From assembly GCA_035536185.1 (NCBI GenBank), contig DATLOM010000018.1, positions 62,001-126,000 on the forward strand: a stretch of DNA of 64,000 nucleotides. Reading direction: 5' to 3'. The notes beneath the pieces are model-generated. The model had not been told where the DNA came from and searched no databases. It saw only the letters and a list, made by a program, of their open reading frames with translations. The translations under genes and the position numbers were made by a program. Positions 34,355 through 43,283 of the stretch are shown here, piece after piece. Within the stretch, counting starts at the first letter, position 1, and each line of letters starts with the position of its first letter. The DNA is from GCA-2861595 sp035536185. GTDB taxonomy: Bacteria > Actinomycetota > Acidimicrobiia > Acidimicrobiales > GCA-2861595.

Positions 34355-35053
34355 TCAGGCGCTGCGCCGCCCCTCCCAGTTGATCTCGGCGTCCGACTTG
34401 CGCAGGTACATCGGCGACAGCTCCGACGGCTGCACGAACTCCTCGCGGATGGCGCGGGGATGAGCCAGCTCGACCAGAGAGGACGCCGACGGATAGGCGA
34501 ACCCGGCGTCGGCCAGCACCAGGTGGCGAGCGTCGTCGAAGACATGGCCGTAGCGGATGGCGCCGTCGCCCACGAGCAGGCAGTCCTCGCCCATGGCCAT
34601 CAGCTCCGACGCCAGCTGCTCCGGGGAGCAGACACGGGCTTCCGTCACCCGCTGGACGCCGCCGGGAACGGGGCGGTACAGGGCGCAGAACACCTCACCT
34701 CGGCGGGCGTCGACCACGGTGGCGATCAGCCCGGACCCCTGACGTTGCGGGAACGCCAGCAGGTCGAGGCTCGACAGCCCGATCATGGGGATCCGCAGCG
34801 TCTGGGCGATGGCCTTGGCCGTGGCGATCCCGACCCGGAGCCCGGTGAAGAGGCCGGGCCCCACGTCGACGGCCACCACGCTCACCTCCCGCCACTCCAC
34901 CCGCGCCTGATCGCACACGAACTGGATCGCCGGCACGAGGGTTTCAGCGTGGCGCCGGCCCTTGGTGGCGTGGAAGGAGGCGATGGACCCCTCCACCCCG
35001 CCGAGGGCACAGCCGACCTGGCTGGTGGCCGTCTCTATGCCGAGGATGATCAC
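34355..35053 (-). CDS. tsaB: tRNA threonylcarbamoyladenosine biosynthesis protein TsaB
   Basis: The inactive TsaD paralogue that scaffolds the t6A complex. It has 232 residues from the GTG at 35053, where VIILGIETATSQVGCAL begins the ASKHA fold; the start overlaps the tsaE stop (GTGA). Other blocks are GRRHAETLVPAIQFV, VDVGPGLFTGLRVGIATAKAI, GLSSLDLLAF, VVDARRGEVFCALYR and a closing PMYLRKSDAE. It lies between tsaE and rimI in the same direction, in the order usual for actinobacteria. Confidence 0.94.
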   Translation of the reverse strand: MIILGIETATSQVGCALGGVEGSIASFHATKGRRHAETLVPAIQFVCDQARVEWREVSVVAVDVGPGLFTGLRVGIATAKAIAQTLRIPMIGLSSLDLLAFPQRQGSGLIATVVDARRGEVFCALYRPVPGGVQRVTEARVCSPEQLASELMAMGEDCLLVGDGAIRYGHVFDDARHLVLADAGFAYPSASSLVELAHPRAIREEFVQPSELSPMYLRKSDAEINWEGRRSA

Positions 35054-35526
35054 GTGGCCCACCGGGCCAGTGCGGCGCTCAACGGGCGCATCCTCGCGGT
35101 CCACGACGGTCCGACTACGCGCAGGTCGAGACGCCGGTCGTCGTCACCGTCGCCGAGCTCCATACGTACCTCGAGGAAGTCGGCGGGCAGGCCGGGGGTG
35201 ATGGCGTCGCCCCACTCCACCAGAGCCACGCCGCCGTCGTCGAGCAGCTCGGGCAGGTCGAGGTCGGCCACCTCCTCCAGCCGCTCGAGGCGGTACACGT
35301 CGCAATGGACCAGTGGGAGCCGGCCTTTGTAGGTGCGCACGAGGGTGAAGGTGGGGCTGACGATGGGCTCGGTGACACCTAGGCCGCGCCCGAAGCCCTG
35401 GGCGAAGGTGGTCTTCCCTGCCCCCAGGTCGCCGGACAGGAGGATGACGTCCTGGGGCCGGGCCAGGGCGGCCACCGCCACCGCCAGCTCCCGGGTGTCG
35501 TCCGCCGACTTGGTGAGCGCCTTCAC
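35050..35526 (-). CDS. tsaE: tRNA threonylcarbamoyladenosine biosynthesis ATPase TsaE
   Basis: A 158-residue P-loop ATPase that drives the TsaBD cycle. Walker A is LSGDLGAGKTTFAQGFGRGLG (GDLGAGKT). IVSPTFTLVRTYKG, LVHCDVYRLE and ALVEWGDAI are family signatures (the last with the Walker B-like Glu-Trp). It starts at GTG 35526, which overlaps the stop of the uracil-DNA glycosylase gene by 4 bases, and ends overlapping tsaB by 4 bases. The C-terminal 20 residues are not conserved. Confidence 0.94.
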   Translation of the reverse strand: MKALTKSADDTRELAVAVAALARPQDVILLSGDLGAGKTTFAQGFGRGLGVTEPIVSPTFTLVRTYKGRLPLVHCDVYRLERLEEVADLDLPELLDDGGVALVEWGDAITPGLPADFLEVRMELGDGDDDRRLDLRVVGPSWTARMRPLSAALARWAT

Positions 35527-36101
35527 TGCGCCGGTACCGCCAGGTGCTCCTTGGCCCGTACGAGATCGGCTCGTATCCCGGCCATGGCTTCGCCGGCCGA
35601 GCCGTTGCGCAGGACGTACGAGGGATGGAAGGTGGGCACCACGGCAATGGCCTCACTCCCTCGGTAGGGGTACGAACGGCCCCTCAGGGCACTGACGCCG
35701 GTGGTCGTCTCGAGGAGGAGCCGGGCGGCGAAGTTGCCGAGGGTGACGATCACGCGCGGCCTGATCAGGTCGATCTGCGACTCGAGGTAGCTACGGCAGG
35801 TCGTCACCTCGACGGGAAGCGGGTCCCGGTTCCCGGGTGGCCGGCACTTCACGGTGTTGGTGATGTAGACGCGGTCACGGGTGAGGCCCATCTCCTCGGC
35901 CAGGAGCCGGCCGAGCAGCTTCCCAGAGCGGCCGACGAAGGGTTCGCCCTGCAGGTCCTCGTCGTGCCCCGGGCCTTCGCCGACGAACATGAGATCGGCA
36001 GAGGGGTCACCCACGCCGAACACCACGGTGGTGCGCCCGCCCGCCAAGGGGCAGCGTGTGCAGCCGCTTGCCTCGCGCGCCAATTCGGCGAGGGTGAGCA
36101 C
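35523..36101 (-). CDS. Uracil-DNA glycosylase, family 4 (Fe-S type)
   Basis: It removes uracil from DNA. It has 192 residues from the GTG at 36101; the frame runs further upstream but the conserved sequence begins at [18 protein letters not shown]. The 4Fe-4S ligands are in CTRCPL, with further Cys in [13 protein letters not shown] and VTTCRSYLE. The catalytic loop is [22 protein letters not shown] (GEGPG then GEPFVGRSG). The C-terminal HPSYVLRNG motif is present. It leads the minus-strand cluster udg-tsaE-tsaB-rimI-tsaD, coupled by 4-base overlaps. Its presence at the head of a t6A operon is probably for co-transcription only. Confidence 0.93.
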   Translation of the reverse strand: MLTLAELAREASGCTRCPLAGGRTTVVFGVGDPSADLMFVGEGPGHDEDLQGEPFVGRSGKLLGRLLAEEMGLTRDRVYITNTVKCRPPGNRDPLPVEVTTCRSYLESQIDLIRPRVIVTLGNFAARLLLETTTGVSALRGRSYPYRGSEAIAVVPTFHPSYVLRNGSAGEAMAGIRADLVRAKEHLAVPAQ

Positions 36102-36177
36102 CCCGCGAGCGTAGTTGTTGCCCAACCCACATCGTTGCGCCAGAACCGGTACCGTGGGGGCGGGGAAGGAGCGGGAC

Positions 36178-36585
36178 ATGTTGTATCCGGTGGGCATAGT
36201 TGGTCTGGCGTTGCTGGCCCTCTGGATCTTCTGCATCTTCGACGTGATCGGCACGGACGAGGGACGGTGCAGGAACCTGCCCAAGGTCCTCTGGTTGCTG
36301 CTGGTGATCTTCATTCCCAACATCGGCGGGATCGCCTGGCTGATCATGGGCCGCCCCGAACAGGCCAGCTTCCAGCCGGGTTCCAGCGCTTACCGCAAAG
36401 CGCCGCCGGGATTCGACCCGGTGCGCACCAACGAGCAGAGCCCCGTCGATCTCGATTCCTTGAGCGACGTCGTGCGCGAACGCGAGGAGCTGGCCCGCCT
36501 GCGGGTGCGCGAGGAGCAACTGCGCCGGCGCGAGCAGGAGCTGCGCGAACGGGAAGAGGAGCTGCGGCGCCGGGAGAACGACTGA
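36178..36585 (+). CDS. PLDc_N-domain membrane protein with charged coiled-coil tail
   Basis: A 135-residue protein. Two membrane helices (IVGLALLALWIFCIFDVIG and LPKVLWLLLVIFIPNIGGIAWLIMG, read as separate segments within residues 5-60) form the phospholipase-D-nuclease N-terminal (PLDc_N) domain. The C-terminal 50 residues are a highly charged heptad-like coil (REREELARLRVREEQLRRRE and so on), rich in Arg/Glu. The start is the ATG at 36178 with GGAAGGAG upstream. PLDc_N proteins are common small actinobacterial membrane proteins of unknown role. It is divergent from the glycosylase gene and convergent with alr. Confidence 0.8.
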   Translation: MLYPVGIVGLALLALWIFCIFDVIGTDEGRCRNLPKVLWLLLVIFIPNIGGIAWLIMGRPEQASFQPGSSAYRKAPPGFDPVRTNEQSPVDLDSLSDVVREREELARLRVREEQLRRREQELREREEELRRREND

Positions 36586-36603
36586 CGATCCCCCTGTAGC
36601 GCC

Positions 36604-37977
36604 TCAAGCTCCGGCGCCCCCCAGGTAGCGGCGGGCGACACGGCCGGAGATGCCGCAGAGGATCTCGTAAGGAACGGTGTCCAACCGTGCTGCCCATTCG
36701 GTGGCGTCTATGCACTCGGCACCCTGGCGGCCCAGGAGGACGACCTCGTCGCCGGGCGCGACGGTTGAGTCGGGGCCGCAGTCGACCAGGAGCTGGTCCA
36801 TGGTGACCCGGCCGGCAATGGGAAGGCGGCGGCCGCCGATGAGCGCCTGCCCGCCTACGGCGGAGAAGCGGCGGGGGACGCCGTCGGCGTAACCGAGGGG
36901 GACGGTGGCGATCACCGAATCGGTGGGAAGCGCGTACCGCAGGCCGTAGGAGAGCCGCTCGCCGGCGCCGAGCCGGCGCACGTAGGCGACACCGGCCTTG
37001 AGCGACATGGCCGGGCGAAGTTGTACCCGGTCGGCCAGTGCGGCGGAGGGCGGGTAGCCGTAGACGGTTATGCCGCAGCGGACAATGTCGTTGCGGACGG
37101 TGGTGCCGGCGCGGTCGCGACGGCGGTCGTCGTCGCCGGCAGGCAGCAGGGTGCTGACCCCGGCAGGGTCTCCTCGGCGGTCTTGATCGGCGGCGACCAC
37201 CATGGCCAAGAGAGCCGAGGAGTTGGCGGCATGCACGAGGTCCGGTCGGATGCCGGCGGCGGCGAGCCGGCGGCGAACCTCGCCGAAGCGCCGCAGTTGT
37301 GCGGCCGTGAACTCGTCGTGCTCGGGTTCGTCGGCCGCGGCGAGATGCGTCCACAGTCCCTCGAGGTGCAGCTCGGCGGCGGCGTCCACGGCAAGGCCCA
37401 CGTCGAGAACCTCATCGGGATTGGCCCCGACGCGATGCATGCCGGTGTCGATCTTGACGTGGACACGGAGGGGCCCTCCACCTGGAGCGGCGGAAGCGGC
37501 CTTGCGGGCCGCTTCGATACCCGCGGGGGTGTAGACGGTTGGTGTCAAGCCGTTGGCTGCGGCAGCCTCCATCACCTGGGGCAAGGGCTCCGACAGCAAC
37601 AGGATCCGGGCTTCGATCCCGCCTTCCCGCAGGGCGATGCCCTCCTCCACCAGTGCCACGGCGAGCCAGGTGGCACCGCCGGCCAGGGCCGCCTTCGCCG
37701 CAGGCAAGGCACCGTGGCCGTAGGCGCCAGCCTTGACGACCGCGCAGAGGGCCGCGGGGCGGGCCAGGCCAGCGAGCACGGCGCAGTTGGCCGTGATGGC
37801 GTCCAGGTCGACCTCGGCCCACGCCAGCCGGGAGGAGCCGACGGCGGCGCTGGGGGTGACGGCTGAGCCGGGGCCGGCAGGCGTGGCGGCGGCGCCGGGG
37901 GTGGCGGCCGCGGCGGGAGCCGGAACGATCGAAGATTCCGCGGCATCGGTGCCGAGGGCGGGACCGGTGTCAGCCAC
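36604..37977 (-). CDS. alr: Alanine racemase
   Basis: This PLP enzyme makes D-alanine for peptidoglycan. It has 457 residues, longer than the usual 370-390. An Ala/Pro-rich leader (about residues 1-47) precedes LAWAEVDLDAITANCAVL. The PLP lysine is in VVKAGAYGHGAL; the family normally has K-A-D-A-Y-G-H-G, so the Asp is replaced by Gly. The catalytic Tyr region is LSYGLRYALPTDSVIATVPLGYADG, and RVTMDQLLVD is the Asp-containing signature. A ~30-residue insertion (DQDRRGDPAGVSTLLPAGDD onwards) interrupts the barrel after HAANSSALL. GTG 37977 overlaps the end of nnr by 8 bases. Confidence 0.9.
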   Translation of the reverse strand: MADTGPALGTDAAESSIVPAPAAAATPGAAATPAGPGSAVTPSAAVGSSRLAWAEVDLDAITANCAVLAGLARPAALCAVVKAGAYGHGALPAAKAALAGGATWLAVALVEEGIALREGGIEARILLLSEPLPQVMEAAAANGLTPTVYTPAGIEAARKAASAAPGGGPLRVHVKIDTGMHRVGANPDEVLDVGLAVDAAAELHLEGLWTHLAAADEPEHDEFTAAQLRRFGEVRRRLAAAGIRPDLVHAANSSALLAMVVAADQDRRGDPAGVSTLLPAGDDDRRRDRAGTTVRNDIVRCGITVYGYPPSAALADRVQLRPAMSLKAGVAYVRRLGAGERLSYGLRYALPTDSVIATVPLGYADGVPRRFSAVGGQALIGGRRLPIAGRVTMDQLLVDCGPDSTVAPGDEVVLLGRQGAECIDATEWAARLDTVPYEILCGISGRVARRYLGGAGA

Positions 37978-39463
37978 GGGAGCCTTTCCGTTTGGAGTAC
38001 ATAGCGGGCGATTTCCGCCCGCTATGTACTCGAAACGGGATCTCGGAGAGCCAGCGGGCGATCAGCTCGGGGAGGTCGCCGGCGACGAGGCCGTGCTCGA
38101 GGCCGAGCGACGCCGCGGCACCGTGCACGTGGGCGGCGAAGGCGGCGGCCTGCGGGGGAGGCAGGCCCTGGGCGACGAAGGCGCCCACCACGCCGGCCAG
38201 GACGTCCCCGCTGCCGGCGGTGGCGAGGCGGGCGCTGCCGCTGGTGGACAGGAGGACCTCGCCTTCGGGCGATGCGACCACGGTGGTCGGCCCCTTGAGC
38301 AGCACGGTGGCCCCGGTGCGCTCGGCGAGGGCGCGGACGTCTCCGATGCGGTCGGGGCCGGGCTTCGACCCCGAGAGGCGCTCGAACTCGCCGGCGTGGG
38401 GGGTCAGGACCATCGGTGACTTGGCGGACGGCACGTCGGCGGCGTCGGCGAACACCCCCAGGGCGTCGGCATCGATCACGAGGGGCACCGGTGAGTCCGT
38501 GACCAGCCGGCGGACTTCGCCCAACACGAGGTCCGACCGGCCGAGGCCGGGCCCGACGACGATGGCCTGGCAGCGGCTCGCGGCCTCGATGACGGTGGCG
38601 GCCCACTCCTTGTCGGGCAGGGCGATGCCCACCGCCTCCGTGGCCGGCAGGTCCTCCAGCAGCGCCCCCGGAACGCCCAGTCGGACCGTGCTGGCGCCGG
38701 CACGGAAGGCACCGCGCCCGACGAGCTGCGGTGCGCCGGTCATGCCCGGCGAGCCGGCGGCCACGAAGACGGCGGCGTTCCACTTGTGGGAGTCTCGGGA
38801 GCGGCGGGGGAGGCCGCCGGCGACGTCGGCATCCTCCACGACATGGACCGAACAGGCCCCGACAGGGAGGCCGATGTCGACGACGTCCACCCGACCGGCA
38901 CGTTCCGGGCCGCCGCCCAGCACCAGGCCCGGCTTCAGTACGGCGAAGGTGACGGTGAGGTCAGCGGCCACCGCGCCGGGACCGGCCTCCCCCGTGAGCC
39001 CGTCGACGCCCGAGGGGATGTCCACTGACAACACGGGGGCGCCGCCCGGGTCGGGTGCCTCGTATTGGCCCCGAAAGCCCGTGCCGTAAGCGGCGTCGAT
39101 GACCAGGTCACAGGCCGGCAGCCGCCGCCCATCAGCGCCGCGGCGAGCACCTTCAGGAGGCCGGCCAGCGCGGCCGCTGCCGGCCTCGCTACCGCTGGAT
39201 GCACCGGCGGTGTCATTGCCGGCGGCTTCGATGACCGTCACCCGCACGCCGGCCCGGCGCAGGTGCTCGGCTGCCACCCGACCATCGGCGCCGTTGTTGC
39301 CCTTGCCCGCCACCACCACCACCCGCCGGCCGTACCCGCCGCCCAGCTGCCGAAGAGCAGCACGCGCCACCGCCGCACCGGCCCGGCCGATCAGCACCTC
39401 GGTCGCCACCGAAGCGGCCTCGTCCACCGCCTTCATCTCGGCCGGCGTCAGCACCGGTATCAC
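37970..39463 (-). CDS. nnr: Bifunctional NAD(P)H-hydrate epimerase and dehydratase
   Basis: It repairs hydrated NAD(P)H. It has 497 residues. The N-terminal YjeF_N epimerase (1-215) has VVVVAGKGNNGADGRVAAEHL (usual GNNGGDG, here GADG), CDLVIDAAYGTGFRG and VDIPSGVDG. The C-terminal kinase-like dehydratase (about 225-480) has NAAVFVAAGSPGMTGAPQL, VVGPGLGRSD, VIDADAL, VLTPHAGEFERL and ATAGSGDVLAGVVGAFVAQG. The last 20 or so residues after LIARWLSEIP (FRVHSGRKSPAMYSKRK) are encoded by a palindromic repeat, so the original C terminus was replaced. The start overlaps the acpS stop by 4 bases; the end overlaps alr. Confidence 0.93.
   Translation of the reverse strand: MIPVLTPAEMKAVDEAASVATEVLIGRAGAAVARAALRQLGGGYGRRVVVVAGKGNNGADGRVAAEHLRRAGVRVTVIEAAGNDTAGASSGSEAGSGRAGRPPEGARRGADGRRLPACDLVIDAAYGTGFRGQYEAPDPGGAPVLSVDIPSGVDGLTGEAGPGAVAADLTVTFAVLKPGLVLGGGPERAGRVDVVDIGLPVGACSVHVVEDADVAGGLPRRSRDSHKWNAAVFVAAGSPGMTGAPQLVGRGAFRAGASTVRLGVPGALLEDLPATEAVGIALPDKEWAATVIEAASRCQAIVVGPGLGRSDLVLGEVRRLVTDSPVPLVIDADALGVFADAADVPSAKSPMVLTPHAGEFERLSGSKPGPDRIGDVRALAERTGATVLLKGPTTVVASPEGEVLLSTSGSARLATAGSGDVLAGVVGAFVAQGLPPPQAAAFAAHVHGAAASLGLEHGLVAGDLPELIARWLSEIPFRVHSGRKSPAMYSKRKGSRG
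37988..38038. repeat. 51-nt palindromic repeat, family A copy 4 (inside the nnr 3' end)
   Basis: The 23-nt arms (CCGTTTGGAGTACATAGCG and its near-complement) differ at one position, and the total length equals that of copy 1. It lies within the coding sequence of nnr, adding the residues RVHSGRKSPAMYSKR. It is 11 bases from the alr start codon, so a hairpin here could influence alr translation. Confidence 0.85.
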
Positions 39464-39825
39464 AGGGCGGCCACCACGGCGTGGGCCGACATGTCGGTAT
39501 GGGTGATCGACACCAGGAACGAGGACACGCCTCGCTCGGCGGCGAGAGCGGCGGCGGTCCCGCTCACCCGCAACGACGGCGCACCGGTGGGCTGCCGCAC
39601 GACCTCGACGTCATGGAAGCCGAAGGCGCCGAGCCCGACGCCGAGAGCCTTCATCGTCGCCTCCTTGGCGGCGAACCGCCCGGCCAGGCGGGGCACCGGA
39701 TCGGCGTGGCCTGCCGCATAAGCCCGCTCGTCGTCGGTGAAGAGCCGGCGGGACACCGCGGGGGTCCGGGCCAGCACGCGCCGGAACCGGTCGATCTCCA
39801 CTGCGTCCAGTCCGATCCCGATCAC
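39460..39825 (-). CDS. acpS: Holo-[acyl-carrier-protein] synthase
   Basis: It attaches phosphopantetheine from CoA to acyl carrier protein. The 121 residues are the normal size. The Mg-binding start is IGIGLDAVEIDRF, and RFAAKEATMKALGVG holds the second catalytic motif (Glu of K-E). GAPSLRVSG and SFLVSITHTDMSAHAVVAAL complete the fold. The stop overlaps the nnr start by 4 bases, and glmS ends 26 bases before it. The acpS-nnr-alr order matches other actinobacteria. Confidence 0.94.
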   Translation of the reverse strand: MIGIGLDAVEIDRFRRVLARTPAVSRRLFTDDERAYAAGHADPVPRLAGRFAAKEATMKALGVGLGAFGFHDVEVVRQPTGAPSLRVSGTAAALAAERGVSSFLVSITHTDMSAHAVVAAL

Positions 39826-39850
39826 GCCCCGGCACCGCCGGCGCGGAGAC

Positions 39851-42800
39851 TCACGCCCGCCAGCGGTCGGCGAGGACGTGGACGGGTGCCGACAGCAGAT
39901 CGATGACCGGCACCTCTCCCAGCACCTCGGCGGAGAAGAGCGGCTCGGTCTCGGTGACGGCGTCCACCAGGGCGTCGTAGCGGTCGCGGTAGCCGAGCAG
40001 TACCCGCTGAGCCGCGGCCGGCGGCAGGCGGTCGTGGAAGCGCACGTGCAGCAGCGTCATCCCGACCACCTGGGTGTCCTTGGTCTCGGGGACGAGGATG
40101 ACGGTGCGGCCGTCGCTGCGCCCGCGGGCCACGGTGACCTCGCGCTCGGTGGCGGCACGGTGCTTGGTGCCTCGAAGCCGAGGGTCGCCCTCGGTCCGCG
40201 AGGTCATGGCCCGGGCCAGGCCGCCCTTGTCCACGACATGGGCGCTGGCCGTGGCGTCGCCCAGCTCGCCCTCGATGCGGTAGCGGGTGTAGCCCAGCAC
40301 CTCGACGACCGCCTCGTCGAGGGCGGCCAGGGTGCGCAGGGCGCGGTACCCCAAGCGGTCGCGGGCGGCGCCGGCACCCAGCAGCTCCTGCACCAGCGGC
40401 ACGTTGAACAGCGCCTCCTCCGAGCGGGAGATGCCCACGGTGACCGTCTTGGCCTGGTGCTTGATGGCGTCGACGGGACGGGTGAGCTCCTCGATGGCCC
40501 GGGTGAGGGCGTCGGTGAGGTCCTGGATCACCACACTGGGCGTCCCCAGCTTCCCGAACTCCATCTCGTAGGCGTCGAGTGACGTCTGCTGAAGGCCGTA
40601 GCGCAGGAGTGAGGTGAGCCGCACGGCGGTACTGGCCTCGAGGTGGCCGTCGTAGTTGCCGGAACGGAGGCCGTCCAGGAACGCCGCCGCCGGCCCGTGG
40701 AGAAGCGGGGCCAGAGCCGGAAGAGGATCGATCCCGTCGAACGAGGAAGCGGCGGCCTCGATGGCCGCCCTGGCCTCGCGGAACGGCCGCGCCTGGGCAT
40801 CGATGGCCAGCGCCGCCTCGTAGGCGAAGAGGTGGCCGGCCATGGTGACCAGCACGAAGGCGAGCGCCGGATGGGCGGGGGGGACCTCCAGGACCTGCAC
40901 AGCGGCGCCGAAGCGCTCCTGCCCGTCGGTGGCGATGACGATGGGCGCCGCCTTGTGGGCCCTGTAGATGGCCACCTCCTTGGCCACGTCGTCGGCGTTG
41001 GCCTCGTTCAGCCCCGCCGCGCACACCACGATGAGCGGCTCCGAGGACAGATCGATGTGCTTCTTGTCCTCGGTGTTGTCACAGGCGATCGACTTGTAAC
41101 ACAGCTCCGACAGCTTGATGCGCAGCTCCGAGGCGGCGATGCGGTTGAGACCGTTGCCCACCACGGCCCAGTAGCGGCGGGGCGGAGCGTAATGTTGGGC
41201 CGCCTTGGCGATCTCGTTGCGGCGGCCCAGCACCACCTCCATGGCCTCCGGCAGGCGCCGCAGCGCGGCCAGCAGCTCTGAGATCGTTCGGCGGTCGCCG
41301 TGCCCGGACTCCTCGGCGAGGGCCACGGCCAGCAGGTACCCGGCAGCCACCTGGGCGTAGAAGGCCTTGGTGGAGGCGACGCTCATCTCCACGTCGCGCC
41401 CGTCGGAGGTGTAGAGCACCCCGTCAGCCTTCTCGACGAGGTCGCTGTTGCGCCGGTTGACGATGGCCAGCACGGCCGCTCCCCGACCGCGGACCAGGTC
41501 CACGCTGCGATTGGTGTCGGTGGTGGTACCGGACTGGCTCACGGCCACCACCAGGGTGTCGCTCATGTCGTCCTCGAGGCCGAAGCCGGACAGCTCGGCC
41601 GCCGAGAGGGCGGACACCGTCACGGCGGAGCCGGCCAGCAGGCCGGACAGCGCGGCGGCAAGGGTCTGGCCGGCCACCGCGGCCGTGCCCTGGCCGATGA
41701 CCAGGACACGCCGGAAGACCCCGGAGCGCAGGCGGATCCGAACCGACAGGGGAAGAGTCTCCGCCGGCAGGGCGACGCTCAGCTGGCCGGCCTCCTCGGT
41801 GATCTTGCCCCTCAGTGTCTTCCGGAACGAGCCCGGTGCCTCGGAGATCTCCTTCAGCAGGAAGTGCGGGTAACCACCGCGATCGATGTCCCGGGTGGTG
41901 ATCTCGGCGGCGGTGACCTCACCGGCGGCTAGGGGCAACGGCTTGCCGCCGTAGGAACTGCGGACGATGCCTTCGAGGCTTCCGGCGGAGTCACCATCCA
42001 GCACGACCACCTCTCCGCCGGCCTCACCGTCCATGCGGACGTAACGAGCCGTCTCCTCCACCACTCCGTACGGCTCGCTGGCCACGACGTAGGAGTCCTC
42101 GGCCAGCCCGACGTAGAGCCCCTGGCCGCTTCCCTTGAGGGCCAGGTACAGCCGCCCAGGGTCCTCGGCGGTGGCGGTGGCGATGGCCACGGAGCCTTCG
42201 AAGGAACCAACGGTGGAGCGGAAGGCCTGCTCCGCGTCCATGCCGTCGGCCAGGCGGCGGGAGACGAGGGTGGGGATCACCTTGGCGTCGGTGGTGACCT
42301 CGGCGTGGATGTGCAGGCCGGCCGCGGCCCGCAGCTCGGCATGGTTGTCGATGTCCCCGTTGAGGGCGGCGGCCACGTAGGGGCCGTCGGCGTCGTCCTC
42401 CTCCTCGTGGTTCAAGGGGTGGGCGTTGGCCTCGGAGATGATCCCCACGCTCGCCCAGCGGGTATGGCCCAGCACCGTGGCCCTGGCCGTCTCCGCCACG
42501 AGGGCCCGCCGCAACAGGTCGTCGGAGGAGACCGCGTCCCGGAGGCACCGGGAGTTGTCACCGAGCTCACCGATCTCGGCGGCCGCCTTGTAGACGAAGG
42601 CCAGGGTGCCGGCGGGCGCCCGCACGGCCAGAGACGTGAACAGCCGGTTCTCGGCCCGATGGGCGAGCAGAGAACCCACGTCGGGGGCGTTCAGGTCGAG
42701 CCCGTGGCCCTCCACCAGGACGTGGAGACCAGCCGAGTCACGGCCCCGCACCTCGAGACGGTCGAGCGCCGACAGGGCGACCTGGATCGAGGTGTAGGCC

Positions 42801-43231
42801 TCGATGGCCGCCGTGCCGGGGTCGTCGCCGGCCAGCTCCCCCACGGCCCGGGCGGCACGGAGCCGGTCGTGGGCGATCGACCAGGCCGCGTCCTTGATCC
42901 GCAGGAGGGCGGCGTTCACCAGCTCCAGGTGCTCGGCGTCGAGGGCGAGCTCACCGGCGTCCAGCACCGTCTCCAGCCGCGCCACGGCTTCGTCGAACCT
43001 GGCCATGCGGCTGTCGACCTCCGCGGCCAGCGCCACGTGGCCCAGCAGCGACCGGATGCCGGGCGTGCCACCGAGGGCTGCCGCGACCTCCTCCAGGCCC
43101 GTCGCCGCGGCCACGAGCGACGCCGGCCCGCCCACCGCCGTCCACGCCGCGTCCAGCCCGGCCAGCACCTCGTCGCTGGATGGTGGCCGGCGGGAGCTCG
43201 GCCTCCGCAGGATGGCGATGATCCCGCACAT
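39851..43231 (-). CDS. glmS: Oversized GlmS-type glutamine-fructose-6-phosphate aminotransferase
   Basis: It is predicted to make glucosamine-6-phosphate. It has 1126 residues against about 610 in the usual enzyme. The catalytic Cys2 (MCGIIAIL) is kept. RGRDSAG (162-168; usually near 26) follows an inserted helical segment of ~135 residues. HTRWA is near 256-260 and NGDIDN near 291-296. The first SIS domain has VLVIGQGTAA and VAVSQSGTTTDT (565-573), then EMSVASTKAFYAQVAA. The second has WAVVGNGLNRIAASELRIKL. The usual ending DQPRNLAKSVTVE is not present; DAQARPFREARAAIE stands there, followed by a novel ~300-residue C-terminal region. It sits directly after glmM. Confidence 0.85.
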   Translation of the reverse strand: MCGIIAILRRPSSRRPPSSDEVLAGLDAAWTAVGGPASLVAAATGLEEVAAALGGTPGIRSLLGHVALAAEVDSRMARFDEAVARLETVLDAGELALDAEHLELVNAALLRIKDAAWSIAHDRLRAARAVGELAGDDPGTAAIEAYTSIQVALSALDRLEVRGRDSAGLHVLVEGHGLDLNAPDVGSLLAHRAENRLFTSLAVRAPAGTLAFVYKAAAEIGELGDNSRCLRDAVSSDDLLRRALVAETARATVLGHTRWASVGIISEANAHPLNHEEEDDADGPYVAAALNGDIDNHAELRAAAGLHIHAEVTTDAKVIPTLVSRRLADGMDAEQAFRSTVGSFEGSVAIATATAEDPGRLYLALKGSGQGLYVGLAEDSYVVASEPYGVVEETARYVRMDGEAGGEVVVLDGDSAGSLEGIVRSSYGGKPLPLAAGEVTAAEITTRDIDRGGYPHFLLKEISEAPGSFRKTLRGKITEEAGQLSVALPAETLPLSVRIRLRSGVFRRVLVIGQGTAAVAGQTLAAALSGLLAGSAVTVSALSAAELSGFGLEDDMSDTLVVAVSQSGTTTDTNRSVDLVRGRGAAVLAIVNRRNSDLVEKADGVLYTSDGRDVEMSVASTKAFYAQVAAGYLLAVALAEESGHGDRRTISELLAALRRLPEAMEVVLGRRNEIAKAAQHYAPPRRYWAVVGNGLNRIAASELRIKLSELCYKSIACDNTEDKKHIDLSSEPLIVVCAAGLNEANADDVAKEVAIYRAHKAAPIVIATDGQERFGAAVQVLEVPPAHPALAFVLVTMAGHLFAYEAALAIDAQARPFREARAAIEAAASSFDGIDPLPALAPLLHGPAAAFLDGLRSGNYDGHLEASTAVRLTSLLRYGLQQTSLDAYEMEFGKLGTPSVVIQDLTDALTRAIEELTRPVDAIKHQAKTVTVGISRSEEALFNVPLVQELLGAGAARDRLGYRALRTLAALDEAVVEVLGYTRYRIEGELGDATASAHVVDKGGLARAMTSRTEGDPRLRGTKHRAATEREVTVARGRSDGRTVILVPETKDTQVVGMTLLHVRFHDRLPPAAAQRVLLGYRDRYDALVDAVTETEPLFSAEVLGEVPVIDLLSAPVHVLADRWRA

Positions 43232-43283
43232 GGGTAGGCGCAGTGTACGGGTCTCGGTGCAGCCCGACCGAGCCGGCCTGCCC

